64,000 nt of DNA from Cognatundibacterium oligocarboniphilum. GTDB lineage: Bacteria > Pseudomonadota > Gammaproteobacteria > Burkholderiales > Burkholderiaceae_D. The position numbers and the translations under genes are program-made. The stretch is taken from contig NZ_JABXYJ010000005.1 in the NCBI RefSeq assembly GCF_013377855.1, positions 362,073-426,072 of the forward strand. Direction: 5' to 3'. Shown here piece by piece: positions 42,303-53,851 of the stretch. The notes below the pieces were generated by a model. It was not told the DNA's origin, ran no database searches, and saw only the letters and a list, made by a program, of their open reading frames with translations. The stretch's first letter is position 1, and every line of letters begins with the position of its first letter.

Positions 42303-43480
42303 TGCAGATGAAGAATTTCTCTTCATTACGAAGAAAAACAGCTTTCAGCTCAATCTTGCTGGCACTGGCTGTCGCATGCTTACCAGCAGCCAGTGCATTG
42401 GCGGAAAGCGGTGTCACGGAACATAAGATTATTCTTGGTCAGTCCGCTGCTTTTTCTGGTCCTGCTGCACAATTGGGGATTCAATTACACGCTGGTGCGA
42501 AGGCCTATTTTGATTACATTAACTTAACAGGCGGAGTATTTGGCCGGAAGATTGAGTTACTCCGACGGGATGACAAATACGAAGCGGAAATTGCCGCCGT
42601 TAATACCAAGGCTTTTATCGAGAATGATGACGTTTTTGCCTTGTTTGCCTATGTAGGTACGCCGACCAGTAATGCCGCTTTACCTTTATTTACCCAGGCA
42701 AAAGTTCCATTTTTTGCACCTTTTACCGGGGCACAATCCTTACGTGAGCCATTTAACCGGCAAATATTTAACATCCGCGCCAGTTATTTTGATGAAACGG
42801 AGCATCTGGTGGACAGGCTGGTGAATACGGGATTGAAAAATATCGCTGTGTTTTATCAAAATGATGCATATGGTAAGGCTGGTTTGGCGGGTGTTGAGCG
42901 GGCACTTAAAAAGAAAGAATTACCGATCATTGATACTGCGACTGTCGAACGCAATAGTCTGGATGTGTCAAAGGCAGTGGAAAAACTGATTGCAAAACGC
43001 CCTGACGTCATCATTCAGATCAGTGCCTATTCATCCTGTGCTGCTTTTATTAAAGAAATGCGCAAATTAGAATATACCGGTCAGTTTTACAACGTGTCTT
43101 TTGTCGGTAGTCAGGCGCTGGCTGATACGCTTGGAAAAGATGGTCCGGGAGTGGTAATTTCCCAGGTAGTGCCATTTCCGTGGTCAATCGCCAATGCGAT
43201 GGTTGTCGGCGAATATACCAAGATCATGAATAAGGCGGGTATCAAAGATCTTAATTTTTCCAGTCTGGAGGGATTTATTGCTGCTAAAGTATTCGTTGAG
43301 GGGTTACGCAGAGCAGGGCAAAACCTGACACGTGAAAAACTGATTGCCGCTCTGGAGTCGATCAATGTCAAAAATTATGATGCGGGCGGATTTGATATCA
43401 ATTTTTCGCCATCGAATCATAATGGTTCCCGCTATGTCGACATGACCATAATCGGGAAAGACGGACGCTTCAAAAACTAG
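42302..43480 (+). CDS. ABC transporter solute-binding protein (branched-chain amino-acid type)
   Basis: Periplasmic binding protein of the Leu/Ile/Val (LivJ/LivK) class. The 392-residue precursor has a signal peptide ending SALAES, then VTEHKIILGQSAAFSGPAAQLG and the family pattern around VFALFAYVGTPTSNAALPLF. The start overlaps the glnB stop by one base (TGATG); a second ATG lies two codons in. No permease or ATPase is nearby, so it either serves a distant transporter or has a sensory role. Confidence 0.88.
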
Positions 43481-43540
43481 CTGAAAAATCCAGTGTGAAG
43501 CTTGTTTTCTACATCTTATGAAAATGTGCAGATCAGGGAA

Positions 43541-44167
43541 TCAGGCTTTCAGTAAAACAATCAATGCACCGGAACCGCCGTCGGCAGCAGTTGCCTGACT
43601 GAATGCAAGCACTTCATCTTTTTGTATCAGCCAGTTTCTGACCTTATGCTTCAGGATGGGTTCTTTGTTGACGGAACCCAATCCTTTTCCGTGAATGATG
43701 CGAACGCAACGGATGCCACTGCGCCCGCATTTTCTCAAAAAATCTCCCAGACTGTCTCTGGCCTGATCTCTGCGATAACCATGTAAATCAAGCTGCGCCT
43801 GAATGACCCAATGACCTTTGCGTAATTTGCGAACTACATCAACACCGACGCCCGGTCTGGTGTAACTGAGATTTTCATCGGTTTCAAGCAGTGAGTCGGC
43901 ATCGAATTCATCAGAGAGAGATTCTTGTAAAGCTGCCTTTTCATCCGCTAAATGCTGAAATGGAATCGGAGCTGGACGTTGTGGTTCCACCTGATGCTTT
44001 GCAGCGGTCTTGATGGGGGCTACATGGCCAATGCTGTTGCGGAAAATATTCGCTTCAGCCGCTGCTTTTTTTTCCTGTTTCAGTTGTTCCGCCTCAGCGC
44101 GCTGCTTTGCTTCTTGCTGCTGTCTGAGTTGTTGCCCCAGGGATTTCAGATCAGCAAAATTCTTCAT
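43541..44167 (-). CDS. Smr-domain protein
   Basis: A 208-residue protein with an N-terminal charged coiled coil (KQRAEAEQLKQEKKAAAEA) and a C-terminal Smr domain with the hallmark DLHGYRRDQARDSLGDFL and IIHGKGLGS. Smr domains are endonucleases linked to mismatch or crosslink repair, or to ribosome-collision cleavage. It lies 21 bases after trxB in the same direction. Confidence 0.9.
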   Translation of the reverse strand: MKNFADLKSLGQQLRQQQEAKQRAEAEQLKQEKKAAAEANIFRNSIGHVAPIKTAAKHQVEPQRPAPIPFQHLADEKAALQESLSDEFDADSLLETDENLSYTRPGVGVDVVRKLRKGHWVIQAQLDLHGYRRDQARDSLGDFLRKCGRSGIRCVRIIHGKGLGSVNKEPILKHKVRNWLIQKDEVLAFSQATAADGGSGALIVLLKA

Positions 44168-44188
44168 CTGCCACCTCTGAATCTTTAC

Positions 44189-45154
<966 letters not shown>

Positions 45155-45369
45155 TTAAACGTGGAGCGGTGAATGCCATCTGAATTGTCAGGAGATGGAG
45201 ATGCGGTTACAGAATACAAATGCTTACATTATTTTGGAGCTGTATCCCGCATTAGCCGTGATTATAGTCTATCCTCTTATCCACCGTGACAGGCATCTGG
45301 GTTTTGCGCATCACTCAGGGCATGCTATCTTGTCAGTTTCGCTTGTCTGGATGAATATATTCCTGATTT

Positions 45370-47709
45370 ATGACTACAAGTAATAACGAAGCTTATACCC
45401 GCAATCATAAAAGTACACCGCCCCCGCCTTTGCCGGGAAAGATGCTGGTGTTACTGATGGAGGCACGCTGGATTCTGTTTGCTGCTCTCAGTATTTGTCT
45501 GATACTGGTGCTGGCAACGTATTCAAAGGCAGACCCGGGGTGGTCGCAATCGAGTATGGTTCCACGCGTTCACAATCTGGGTGGCAAATTTGGTGCATGG
45601 TTGGCGGACGTGCTGCTTTATGTGTTTGGCATATCTGCCTGGTGGTGGTGTGTCGCCTCATTGAAGCAGGTCTGGAAAACATATCGCCTGCTGGCCAACC
45701 GTTTTGCCGTCCAGCCTGCACCAGAAGAACAGGTGCATCAGTCTGTATTACTGATACAGAAAGCTGGTTTTGGATTATTGATCGCCAGCAGCATGGGAAT
45801 TGAATACCTGAGAATGTATTCTCTGAAACTTCCGTTGCCATTGGCGCCAGGAGGTGTATTAGGGGAGCTGATCGGCCGTTCTGCATTGACGGCATTGGGT
45901 TTTACCGGCTCGACTTTATTGTTGCTGCTGGGTATGGCTCTGGGTATCAGTCTGTATTTTCAGGTGTCATGGCTGACGATCGCAGAAAAAATTGGTACTG
46001 CGATTGAGGCAATCTTTGTGTTTGTGCAGCACAAACACGCGGCAGCTGAAGATCGTCGTGTCGGGCAGAGTGCCGCTGTCAAACGGGAAGAGGCGGTCGT
46101 TCAGGAGCGGGCAAAGATTGTTGAAGCTGCGCCAATCCGTATCGAACCGCAAGTAGTGGCTGTGCAGCGCTCCGAGCGGGTGGAAAAAGAAAAACAGGTT
46201 TCTTTGTTTAATGAATTGCCAGATACAAATTTACCGCCGTTGTCCTTACTGGATGAGCCTCCACCAGCTCAGGAAACCGTCAGCGTCCAGACCCTGGAAT
46301 TCACCAGCCGCCTGATAGAAAAGAAGCTGTCCGATTTTGGCGTCGAAGCCAAAGTCGTGGCGGCTTATCCCGGACCGGTCATTACACGGTATGAGATTGA
46401 GCCGGCGACAGGTGTGAAAGGCAGTCAGATCGTCAACCTTGCCCGGGATCTGGCGCGGTCTTTGTCGCTGACTTCGATTCGTGTCGTCGAAACAATCCCT
46501 GGGAAGAATTATATGGGACTGGAGTTGCCCAACCCTAAACGGCAGATTGTGCGACTGACAGAGATACTGGGATCAAAAATTTATAATGACAGCACATCAA
46601 GCCTGACAGTCGCTTTAGGTAAAGACATTGCCGGTCATCCTGTGGTTGCCGACCTCGCAAAAATGCCTCACCTGCTGGTAGCAGGTACTACTGGCTCCGG
46701 AAAATCTGTCGGTATCAATGCCACGATCTTGTCCTTGTTGTATAAGTCCGATCCCAATGACGTCCGCATGATTCTGATTGACCCCAAGATGCTGGAAATG
46801 TCAGTCTACGAAGGCATTCCTCACTTGCTGGCTCCGGTTGTGACAGATATGCGCCAGGCCGGGCATGCACTGAACTGGGCTGTGACCGAGATGGAGCGCA
46901 GATATAAACTGATGTCCAAACTCGGTGTCCGTAACCTGGCTGGCTACAATGCCAAAATTGCCGAAGCGACCAGGAAAGAGCAGCATATTCCCAACCCTTT
47001 CAGCCTGACGCCAGACGCGCCGGAACCGCTGGAAAAGTTGCCAACAATCGTGATCATCATCGACGAGCTGGCCGATCTGATGATGGTGGTCGGTAAGAAG
47101 GTGGAAGAATTGATTGCCCGTATTGCACAAAAAGCGCGAGCCGCCGGCATTCACCTGATCCTGGCGACGCAGCGCCCGTCGGTGGATGTGATTACCGGTT
47201 TGATTAAGGCGAACATCCCGACCAGGATTGCATTCCAGGTCAGCAGCAAAATTGATTCGCGGACCATTCTGGATCAGATGGGTGCGGAAACTTTGCTTGG
47301 TATGGGGGATATGTTGTACATGCCACCGGGAACAGGTTTGCCTATCCGCGTCCACGGGGCGTTTGTCTCCGATGACGAGGTACACCGGGTTGTCGAGCAT
47401 CTGAAAGCGCAAGGCGAACCGAACTACATTGAAGGTATTCTGGAAGGAGGCGTGCTGGATGAGGGCGCAGAGGGCGGCAGTGCCGGAGAGGCGGGTGCTG
47501 GTGGTGAGGCCGACGCTCTGTACGATCAGGCTGTGGCGATTGTTCTCAAGAACCGCCGGGCTTCGATATCGCTCGTTCAGCGCCACTTGCGGATTGGTTA
47601 TAATCGTGCCGCCCGGCTATTGGAACAAATGGAGCAAAGCGGCGTCGTATCATCAATGCAGTCCAATGGCAACCGGGAGATACTGGTGCCAACCGGAAAT
47701 GCAGAATAG
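45370..47709 (+). CDS. ftsK: DNA translocase FtsK
   Basis: Septal DNA pump that finishes chromosome segregation. The 779-residue protein has four N-terminal membrane helices (to about residue 200), a short linker, the alpha/beta RecA-like motor with Walker [14 protein letters not shown] and Walker [15 protein letters not shown], and a C-terminal winged-helix gamma domain ([22 protein letters not shown]) that reads KOPS. The 236-base gap from trxB carries no convincing gene. Confidence 0.97.
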   Translation: MTTSNNEAYTRNHKSTPPPPLPGKMLVLLMEARWILFAALSICLILVLATYSKADPGWSQSSMVPRVHNLGGKFGAWLADVLLYVFGISAWWWCVASLKQVWKTYRLLANRFAVQPAPEEQVHQSVLLIQKAGFGLLIASSMGIEYLRMYSLKLPLPLAPGGVLGELIGRSALTALGFTGSTLLLLLGMALGISLYFQVSWLTIAEKIGTAIEAIFVFVQHKHAAAEDRRVGQSAAVKREEAVVQERAKIVEAAPIRIEPQVVAVQRSERVEKEKQVSLFNELPDTNLPPLSLLDEPPPAQETVSVQTLEFTSRLIEKKLSDFGVEAKVVAAYPGPVITRYEIEPATGVKGSQIVNLARDLARSLSLTSIRVVETIPGKNYMGLELPNPKRQIVRLTEILGSKIYNDSTSSLTVALGKDIAGHPVVADLAKMPHLLVAGTTGSGKSVGINATILSLLYKSDPNDVRMILIDPKMLEMSVYEGIPHLLAPVVTDMRQAGHALNWAVTEMERRYKLMSKLGVRNLAGYNAKIAEATRKEQHIPNPFSLTPDAPEPLEKLPTIVIIIDELADLMMVVGKKVEELIARIAQKARAAGIHLILATQRPSVDVITGLIKANIPTRIAFQVSSKIDSRTILDQMGAETLLGMGDMLYMPPGTGLPIRVHGAFVSDDEVHRVVEHLKAQGEPNYIEGILEGGVLDEGAEGGSAGEAGAGGEADALYDQAVAIVLKNRRASISLVQRHLRIGYNRAARLLEQMEQSGVVSSMQSNGNREILVPTGNAE

Positions 47710-47725
47710 TGAATTAGGAAATCAA

Positions 47726-48376
47726 GTGAAAAGCAAAATTAAAATGCTGCGTGGGCTGATGACAGCTGCGGCCATACTGCTTGCGCCGGTTTTGGCACAG
47801 GCTTCAGCCGTCGAGCAGTTTAAATCTTTTGTTAACAATACCAAAAGTGCCAGAGGCGAATTTGTTCAGCAACAGGTCAAGATGACAGATGGCACTGCGA
47901 AAATTGGAAAAACTTTTCACGGCACTTTCATCTTTGCACGACCGGGAAAGTTTATCTGGATATATCAAAAACCCTACGAGCAGACATTGCAGGCAGATGG
48001 GGAAAAATTATTTATTTACGATAAAGACCTGAATCAGGTAACGGTGAAGGAACTGGGGGACGCGCTCGGCGCCAGCCCGGCAGCGATCTTATTTGGCAGT
48101 GCAGGCACCGCCGATCTGGAGAAAAATTTTGGATTGCGCGATGTCGGTGCGAAGCAGGAGATGGAATGGCTGGAAGCGACTGCCAAGAGCAAAGACAGTC
48201 AATTTGATCATATCGGCATCGGAATGAAAGGCGGGGTGCCCGTCGCACTGGAATTACGGGATCATTTCGGCCAGGTGTCGGTGCTGACACTGAAGAATCT
48301 GGAAAAAAATCCTACTCTCAAGGCCGATCAGTTCAAGTTTGTCATACCTGCCGGCGCAGATATATTCCGGCAGTAA
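47726..48376 (+). CDS. lolA: Outer-membrane lipoprotein carrier protein LolA, GTG start
   Basis: Carries lipoproteins across the periplasm from LolCDE to LolB. From GTG 47726 (preceded by TAGGAA) the precursor is 216 residues with a signal peptide ending LAQASA. It has the family pattern GEFVQQQVKM, GTFIFARPGKFIWIYQKPYEQ and IYDKDLNQVTVK. The longer open frame starts inside ftsK and is not supported. The stop is followed directly by the start of the rarA remnant. Confidence 0.94.
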   Translation: MKSKIKMLRGLMTAAAILLAPVLAQASAVEQFKSFVNNTKSARGEFVQQQVKMTDGTAKIGKTFHGTFIFARPGKFIWIYQKPYEQTLQADGEKLFIYDKDLNQVTVKELGDALGASPAAILFGSAGTADLEKNFGLRDVGAKQEMEWLEATAKSKDSQFDHIGIGMKGGVPVALELRDHFGQVSVLTLKNLEKNPTLKADQFKFVIPAGADIFRQ

Positions 48377-48826
48377 ATGAGCGAGATGAATTATTCAGAC
48401 AAGTCGCTCGTTCCATTGGCTGAAGGCATGCATTCAGCCACGCTGACGGATGTTATCGGACAACAGGATATTTTGGGTGAAGGAAAATCTTTACAGCTTG
48501 CCTTCGAGTCCGGTCCGCCGCATTCGATGATTTTATGGGGGGCGCCGGGCTTAGGTAAAACAAGGCTGGCACGGCTGATGGCCGATGTATTTCACTGCGA
48601 ATTTATTGTCTTGTCAGCGGTTTTGTCGGGCACCAGGAACATTCATGATACTGTCGAACGCCCACAGTTATTACGCTCCATATTTCAGCACAAGCCCATC
48701 CTGTTTGTCGATGAGGTTCACCGCTTCAACAAAGCAGTCAAGTCATATATAAATCAATGGCTTAGAAGAGTCATTGTGCAAATAATTGGGCTTCCCCATT
48801 GTTCAGAGGTGGGAAGGCATGCCTGA
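48377..48826 (+). pseudogene. rarA: N-terminal remnant of the native rarA
   Basis: An ORF of 149 codons whose first 120 residues align with the N-terminus of RarA/MgsA: TDVIGQQDILGEGKSL, PPHSMILWGAPGLGKTRLARL (Walker A region), and ILFVDEVHRFNKA (Walker B). Homology stops after residue 120 (about base 48737), and 29 unrelated codons follow before the stop. The sensor, arginine-finger and tetramerisation parts are gone, and the segment before TDVIGQ has diverged. It sits exactly where rarA belongs, right after lolA, and overlaps the start of a complete second rarA. Confidence 0.85.
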
Positions 48827-50129
48827 TCTGTTCGCACAAGAGCCCGATTTCCAGAACACACCACTGGCTGAAGCCCTCCGTCCCAAGACCTTGGACGAGG
48901 TCATTGGGCAGTCGCACTTGCTGGGTGAGGGGAAACCTCTGAGGTTGGCGTTCCTGTCTGGGAAACCGCACTCAATGATCTTCTGGGGGCCACCTGGTGT
49001 TGGGAAGACCACCCTTGCAAGACTGACTGCCACAGCCTTCAAGTGCGAGTTCATTGCCCTGTCTGCGGTCTTGTCTGGTGTGAAAGACATCAGAGAGGCA
49101 ATGGAACAGGCAAGGCAGTACCTTACGCAAGGCAAGAACACCATCTTGTTTGTAGACGAAATTCACAGGTTTAATAAGTCTCAACAAGATGCCCTGTTGC
49201 CTCATGTTGAATCGGGATTGTTCACCTTTATAGGTGCGACTACTGAGAACCCTTCTTTTGAGGTCAATTCGGCTCTTCTGTCTCGTGCTCAAGTCTATGT
49301 CCTGAAGTCGCTGACCGATGAAGAATTGAAGCTTTTGCTCAAGAGGGCCAAAGATGAAGGTTCCCTTGGTGATCTTGAGTTTGAAGACCTGGCTGTTGAT
49401 ACGATTGCTGGCTATGCAGACGGTGATGCAAGAAGATTTTTAAACCTGCTTGAACAATGTAAAACGGCTGCTGGTGCTTCAGGTATCAATGAGGTAACTG
49501 CGGACTTTTTGCAGAATGCCTTGACCTTGAACAGTCGGCGTTTTGACAAGGGCGGGGACAACTTCTATGACCAGATTTCAGCTTTGCACAAGTCGGTGCG
49601 TGGCTCCCATCCTGATGCGGCTCTTTACTGGCTAACACGCATGCTGGACGGTGGTGCTGATGCTCGCTATCTTGCTCGGCGCATCGTTCGGATGGCATGG
49701 GAAGACATTGGTCTTGCTGATCCGAGAGCCATGCAGATTGCCAACGATGCAGCATTGACTTATGAGCGGCTGGGAAGTCCTGAAGGTGAGTTGGCCTTGG
49801 GGCAGGCAGTGATCTATCTCGCTGTAGCTGCTAAGAGCAATGCGGGTTACAACGCCTATAACCAGGCAAGAGCTTTTGTGAAGCAGGACAAGAGCCGTGA
49901 GGTTCCTGTTCATCTCCGCAATGCACCAACGAAGCTCATGAAGGAACTCGGCTACGGGCATGAATACCGTTATGCTCATGACGAACCGAATGCCTACGCT
50001 GCTGGTGAGACTTACCTACCTGAAGGCATAGAAGAACCTGGTTGGTACCAGCCGGTACCGAGAGGGTTAGAGATCAAGATTGCTGAAAAGCTTGCTCTCC
50101 TGCGGAAATGGGATAAAGAAGCTAGTTAA
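48819..50129 (+). CDS. rarA: RarA/MgsA replication-associated recombination ATPase, complete second copy
   Basis: AAA+ protein acting at stalled replication forks. The 436-residue product starts MPDLFAQEPDF, has EALRPKTLDEVIGQSHLLG, Walker A GPPGVGKTTLARL, Walker B TILFVDEIHRFNKSQQDALL, ATTENPSFEVNSALLSR and the C-terminal tetramer domain ending with ENP- and YLPEGIE-type sequence (TYLPEGIEEPGWY). GAGGTGGGAAGGC is a good ribosome binding site. Lysine codons are mostly AAG here, while lolA favours AAA, suggesting a different origin. serS, which usually follows, is absent. Confidence 0.93.
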   Translation: MPDLFAQEPDFQNTPLAEALRPKTLDEVIGQSHLLGEGKPLRLAFLSGKPHSMIFWGPPGVGKTTLARLTATAFKCEFIALSAVLSGVKDIREAMEQARQYLTQGKNTILFVDEIHRFNKSQQDALLPHVESGLFTFIGATTENPSFEVNSALLSRAQVYVLKSLTDEELKLLLKRAKDEGSLGDLEFEDLAVDTIAGYADGDARRFLNLLEQCKTAAGASGINEVTADFLQNALTLNSRRFDKGGDNFYDQISALHKSVRGSHPDAALYWLTRMLDGGADARYLARRIVRMAWEDIGLADPRAMQIANDAALTYERLGSPEGELALGQAVIYLAVAAKSNAGYNAYNQARAFVKQDKSREVPVHLRNAPTKLMKELGYGHEYRYAHDEPNAYAAGETYLPEGIEEPGWYQPVPRGLEIKIAEKLALLRKWDKEAS

Positions 50130-50265
50130 AGAATTCCAATAAGCATACGTCGGTGAGAGCTTGCCATTGCACTATAAGAAAACAGATTTATGCCAACACT
50201 TCAATGAGTGGGGAAAAACGTGATAGTTAATCATCATCAGCCCAGGTTTTCTGACCGATGATGCC

Positions 50266-51456
50266 TTATCTTCCCGCAAACACCGTCGCCGGCTCCAGTC
50301 TGAGTACCGGACGGGCGCTGAATACAGCAGCAATAATGCCGGTCAGTATGACCATACCGCCGCCGGCGAGTGGGGCGAACCACATCATGCGGAAAGGGTA
50401 ATCGCTTTCATGCAGAAACAAATCAGCTACGGCGCACAGACCGGTGCCAATTCCCGCACCTGACAGTCCGCATACCCCAGCCTGTAAGAACACCATTTTC
50501 AGCAATTGCGAGGGGAGTGTACCCAGGGCGCTCAGTACAGCATATTGCTTCAGGCTTTCGCTGGTGAACATGTAAAGCATGACGCCGGTAACGCCGAATC
50601 CCACGGCAATGGCCAGGATCAGCATGGACATCACGTCGCCGACATCTTCGGAATTAAGCAGATACCAATGCACCGTATCCGTTTTGAAGTCGGATGCGGT
50701 TCGTGCTTTCAGGCCGGTTTGCTGTTCGATGCGGGCAGCAAGCGTCTGCGGATTGATGTCCGGTGCAGCGCTGACCAGCAGGAAGCTGATTTGCCTTCGC
50801 TCGGCAGGCAAAATACGGTGTGCATTGGCGAGTGTCATATACATCAGCGGTTTGGCCGGGTAACGAGGGTGCGTATTCGATACGCCGGCAATGCTTATCC
50901 GATGATCATTGAGTTCCAGCTGATCGCCGTTGGCCAGCCGGCGCATGGCGACTCCGGTGCGGGAGCGACCATCGCGCGGCCAGATATCGGCGGCGTGCAG
51001 CGGCGTCAGCAGTTTGTTTTCCGTTCCGCCGTCATCGACCATGACCTGGCCCGGCTGACGCAGTGCCGGATAGTTCAGCCCTTCAGTGCGTGGCAGACCG
51101 GCGAGACTGCTGTTGTCTGCGCCGATAATCTGAAATGACTGAAAGGAACCGTTCGGGAATCGGACTTCGGCAGAACCGAGCAGCAGTGGCATGGCGCTGG
51201 AAACGCCAGGTACTGAACGGACACGTAATATTGCCGATTCGGATAAATTGGTCGTCTGCTCTACGGAGCTGACTGCCGGATCCATGACCCAGATATCGCC
51301 GGGCGTTTCACTGATGAGCGCAAACCCGCGCGTCATGAAGCCACAGAAATAAGAAACGGCAAAGCTCACCAGAAAAGCGGTAAAGGTAACGCCTAGTATC
51401 AGCGTGGTGAATTTTGTCCGGTCACCGCCCAGCATTTTCAATGCAATGTGGTACAT
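50266..51456 (-). CDS. ABC exporter permease, DevC/FtsX-like
   Basis: Inner-membrane permease of a DevBCA-like tripartite exporter. The 396-residue protein has one N-terminal membrane helix (TTLILGVTFTAFLVSFAVSY), a large periplasmic domain with GDIWVMDPAV and VRSVPGVSSAMPL, and three C-terminal helices (DVMSMLILAIAVGFGVTGVML onward) of the FtsX/MacB fold. It is the last gene of a four-gene operon ATPase-adaptor-outer-membrane-permease and overlaps the outer-membrane gene by 19 bases. Confidence 0.9.
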   Translation of the reverse strand: MYHIALKMLGGDRTKFTTLILGVTFTAFLVSFAVSYFCGFMTRGFALISETPGDIWVMDPAVSSVEQTTNLSESAILRVRSVPGVSSAMPLLLGSAEVRFPNGSFQSFQIIGADNSSLAGLPRTEGLNYPALRQPGQVMVDDGGTENKLLTPLHAADIWPRDGRSRTGVAMRRLANGDQLELNDHRISIAGVSNTHPRYPAKPLMYMTLANAHRILPAERRQISFLLVSAAPDINPQTLAARIEQQTGLKARTASDFKTDTVHWYLLNSEDVGDVMSMLILAIAVGFGVTGVMLYMFTSESLKQYAVLSALGTLPSQLLKMVFLQAGVCGLSGAGIGTGLCAVADLFLHESDYPFRMMWFAPLAGGGMVILTGIIAAVFSARPVLRLEPATVFAGR

Positions 51457-52919
51457 GATGAATTGTCCGATGAGTGTTTCTGGAGGCAGGCGCCGGCATA
51501 GCTATCGTGCGCTTTTGCCTCCGCATGGTAAAAGTCGCCGGCAAATGCTTTGTTAATCGCTATCCAGTTGACGGCCAGAGCGGCGGCGCTACGTATTTGC
51601 TCTTGCCGGGCGGCTGTCCATCCATGTTTCGCAGTCAGAACCGCACGGTAATCGCTGAGACCCGCGGCATAATGCGATTCGGCCAGACCGAGGCGGTTTT
51701 TAGCGAGCGCGACGTTTGTTAAGTGTTGAACTTGCAGGTTTTGTTCCTGCGTATAGATGGTCAGACTGTTTTCCACATCTTCCACCGCTTGCAGGATAGT
51801 CTGGCGATAAGCGATCAGCGCCTGCTGCTGTTCCGCGTCGCGTACCTGTATGGTTGCTGTGATTTTCCCGCTACGCAGTATGGGCCATGATAGGGAGGGG
51901 GCGATACGCCAGATGCGGCTTGCGCCTTCTGCCAGGGTGCCGAAAGCAGAACTGGCAAGACCGATTTGTCCGATCAGCGAGAAGCGCGGATACCAGTCGG
52001 CCTGCGCGGCCCCCAGTCTGGCGGATGCGGCCGCCAGATGCCTTTCTGCCACCAGAATATCGGGGCGTTGCCGCAGCAATTCGGATGGCAGCGCAGAAGG
52101 TAGGGCGTGAGGCGTTGCTGGCAAGCGGTTAAGAATTTTAATCTGCAGTTCGCCAGGGTAGCGGCCCAGCAAGACGCTCAAGCGGTTCAGTGCGGCATTG
52201 CGCGTCGCGCTGAGTGGTGCCGACGCCATTTGCGCAGATATCAGCCCGGCTTCGGCGCTTATCAGATCGGTGCCGTTGGCAAACCCGGACGCGCTTCTGC
52301 TGCGCACCAGTTTCAGCATATCCTGTGCCGTTTCTGTGTCTTCCTGCGCCAATGCCGTCAGTGCTTCCGTTTTTCTCAGTTCGATGTAATTGCGGGCGAC
52401 TTCTGCCAATATCGTTATACGCATGGCGCTGAGCCCGGCTTGTGTTGCACCCAGTTCAGCCGATGCGGCCTCTGAAAACTGGCGGCGGGCCCCAAAAAAA
52501 TCCGCCTCCCAGCTCGCATCAAATCCGGCCTGAAACAGGCTGCCGGTTTCGCCGGGCTGGCTGAACGCGCTGCTATCGACGTTGGCACTTTCGTGTTCGC
52601 GTTTGGACAGTGCGTTTCCCTGGACGACCGGGTTGCGTATCGCACTGATTCCCTGATATTCGGCACGGGATTTACGCAGCAAGATGCGGGCGCGTTCTAT
52701 GTCCATGTTAAGGCGCTCCGCTTCATCCATCAACAGGCTCAGTTCCGGATCTGCGAAGGCTTGCCACCACGGTGAATTTTCCGGTAAGGCAGACGTATGC
52801 TGAGGCATGGCTTGCCATCTTTCGGGCATTGGAATGACGGGTGGCTGATAGGCGAGAGGCGTGGAGCATGCCGACAGTATCAGGCAGATCGCGGCGCAGG
52901 CGGGGAGCTTGGGTTTCAT
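51438..52919 (-). CDS. Outer-membrane efflux lipoprotein, NodT/OprM family
   Basis: Outer-membrane channel of the TolC superfamily. The 493-residue precursor has a lipoprotein signal peptide with lipobox LSAC (Cys18), YQPPVIPMPERW, and the duplicated coiled-coil OEP repeat (ELSLLMDEAERLNMDIERAR and LLRQRPDILVAERHLAAASARLG region). It overlaps the adaptor gene by 4 bases, so this exporter encodes its own exit duct, unlike many DevBCA systems that share TolC. Confidence 0.93.
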   Translation of the reverse strand: MKPKLPACAAICLILSACSTPLAYQPPVIPMPERWQAMPQHTSALPENSPWWQAFADPELSLLMDEAERLNMDIERARILLRKSRAEYQGISAIRNPVVQGNALSKREHESANVDSSAFSQPGETGSLFQAGFDASWEADFFGARRQFSEAASAELGATQAGLSAMRITILAEVARNYIELRKTEALTALAQEDTETAQDMLKLVRSRSASGFANGTDLISAEAGLISAQMASAPLSATRNAALNRLSVLLGRYPGELQIKILNRLPATPHALPSALPSELLRQRPDILVAERHLAAASARLGAAQADWYPRFSLIGQIGLASSAFGTLAEGASRIWRIAPSLSWPILRSGKITATIQVRDAEQQQALIAYRQTILQAVEDVENSLTIYTQEQNLQVQHLTNVALAKNRLGLAESHYAAGLSDYRAVLTAKHGWTAARQEQIRSAAALAVNWIAINKAFAGDFYHAEAKAHDSYAGACLQKHSSDNSSCTTLH

Positions 52920-53851
52920 GGTTGTACTGCCCCGGCAGCGGTGGATCTGCGGCTGGAAGCGGTATGTGGTTTCGGTCCGGCATCAATGAATACATCCAGC
53001 ATTTGCCCGATATAGAGCGGCATATCTTTCGTATCGAAACTGTAGATGACCTGCAGCACGCGGGTATCAACCCGTTCAGCGCTTGTACCGATCAGCGTAG
53101 ATTTCGGACGCAAATACGGTTCTATCCGTTCAAAATGCAAGGTGACCGGATGCTCTGCATCGTTGCGCGAATAAGCGAAAGCGGCTGCATCCGACCGGAC
53201 GTAGCGGGCATCGTTTTCATCAATATCTACCCGTACCTGGCGACGACCTGAGTCGCCCATCAGTATCAGGGGAGCGCTGTTGTCGGCATATTCGCCGTTG
53301 TGCAGCCGAATCTGCAATATCTGGCCCGATGCCGGCGCACGAACGATACGCCGCTGCATTTCCATTTTGATTTCATCGACGGCGGCTTGCGCGGTGGCGA
53401 CGAGCATCTCATCCGTTTTGACGGAGAAGCGCCGGTTATCCACTTCTTCAGCACTGATGGCGCGTTTGTCCGATATCCGTTCTGCGCGTTCGCTCGCATG
53501 ACGCGACATTGCCAGCCTGGCCTGCGCTTCCTTCATGCGGGCGTTAGCAAGCGGCAGCCGGGCTTGCAAATCGCTGTCGTCCAGATAAACCAGCGGCGTG
53601 CCGGCGCTGACGGTACTGCCCCAACGCACGGGGATGCTTTTGATAATGGCGGCAACTGGCGTACCGATGGCGATATTGCCACCGTAGGCTTCCGTTATTC
53701 CGGTGCCTGCAATCTGGTTGGCAAATGGTGAACGTATTTCTGTACCGGATGCTTTATCCGGTATGGCGACCTGATCGTCGCGAACAACGGAAAATACAGT
53801 CAGCGCGAGACCGGATATGGCGAGCACGGCCAATAAGTAATGACGATTCAT
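52916..53851 (-). CDS. Membrane fusion protein, DevB/HlyD-like
   Basis: Periplasmic adaptor linking the ABC permease to the outer-membrane channel. From the ATG at 53851 the product is 311 residues: one N-terminal membrane helix (YLLAVLAISGLALTVFSVV), a beta-barrel/lipoyl half-motif (GTPLVYLDDSDLQARLPLANAR), a helical hairpin and a second lipoyl half (VRAPASGQILQIRLHNGE). Its start overlaps the ATPase stop by 4 bases. Confidence 0.92.
   Translation of the reverse strand: MNRHYLLAVLAISGLALTVFSVVRDDQVAIPDKASGTEIRSPFANQIAGTGITEAYGGNIAIGTPVAAIIKSIPVRWGSTVSAGTPLVYLDDSDLQARLPLANARMKEAQARLAMSRHASERAERISDKRAISAEEVDNRRFSVKTDEMLVATAQAAVDEIKMEMQRRIVRAPASGQILQIRLHNGEYADNSAPLILMGDSGRRQVRVDIDENDARYVRSDAAAFAYSRNDAEHPVTLHFERIEPYLRPKSTLIGTSAERVDTRVLQVIYSFDTKDMPLYIGQMLDVFIDAGPKPHTASSRRSTAAGAVQP

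Noticed and set aside
45195..45383. A 62-codon hydrophobic ORF with a GGAGATGGAG ribosome-binding-like sequence between trxB and ftsK.
   Set aside because: It occupies the divergent promoter region, overlaps the ftsK start by 14 bases, shows no recognised family and is of a size expected by chance.
47429..47725. N-terminal extension of lolA inside ftsK.
   Set aside because: The extension is the alternative frame of the FtsK gamma domain; a signal peptide starts properly after the GTG at 47726.
50130..50265. A 7-bp stem CATCATC/GATGATG at 50232-50263 as terminator of the exporter operon.
   Set aside because: The loop is 18 bases and no T-run follows on the minus strand.
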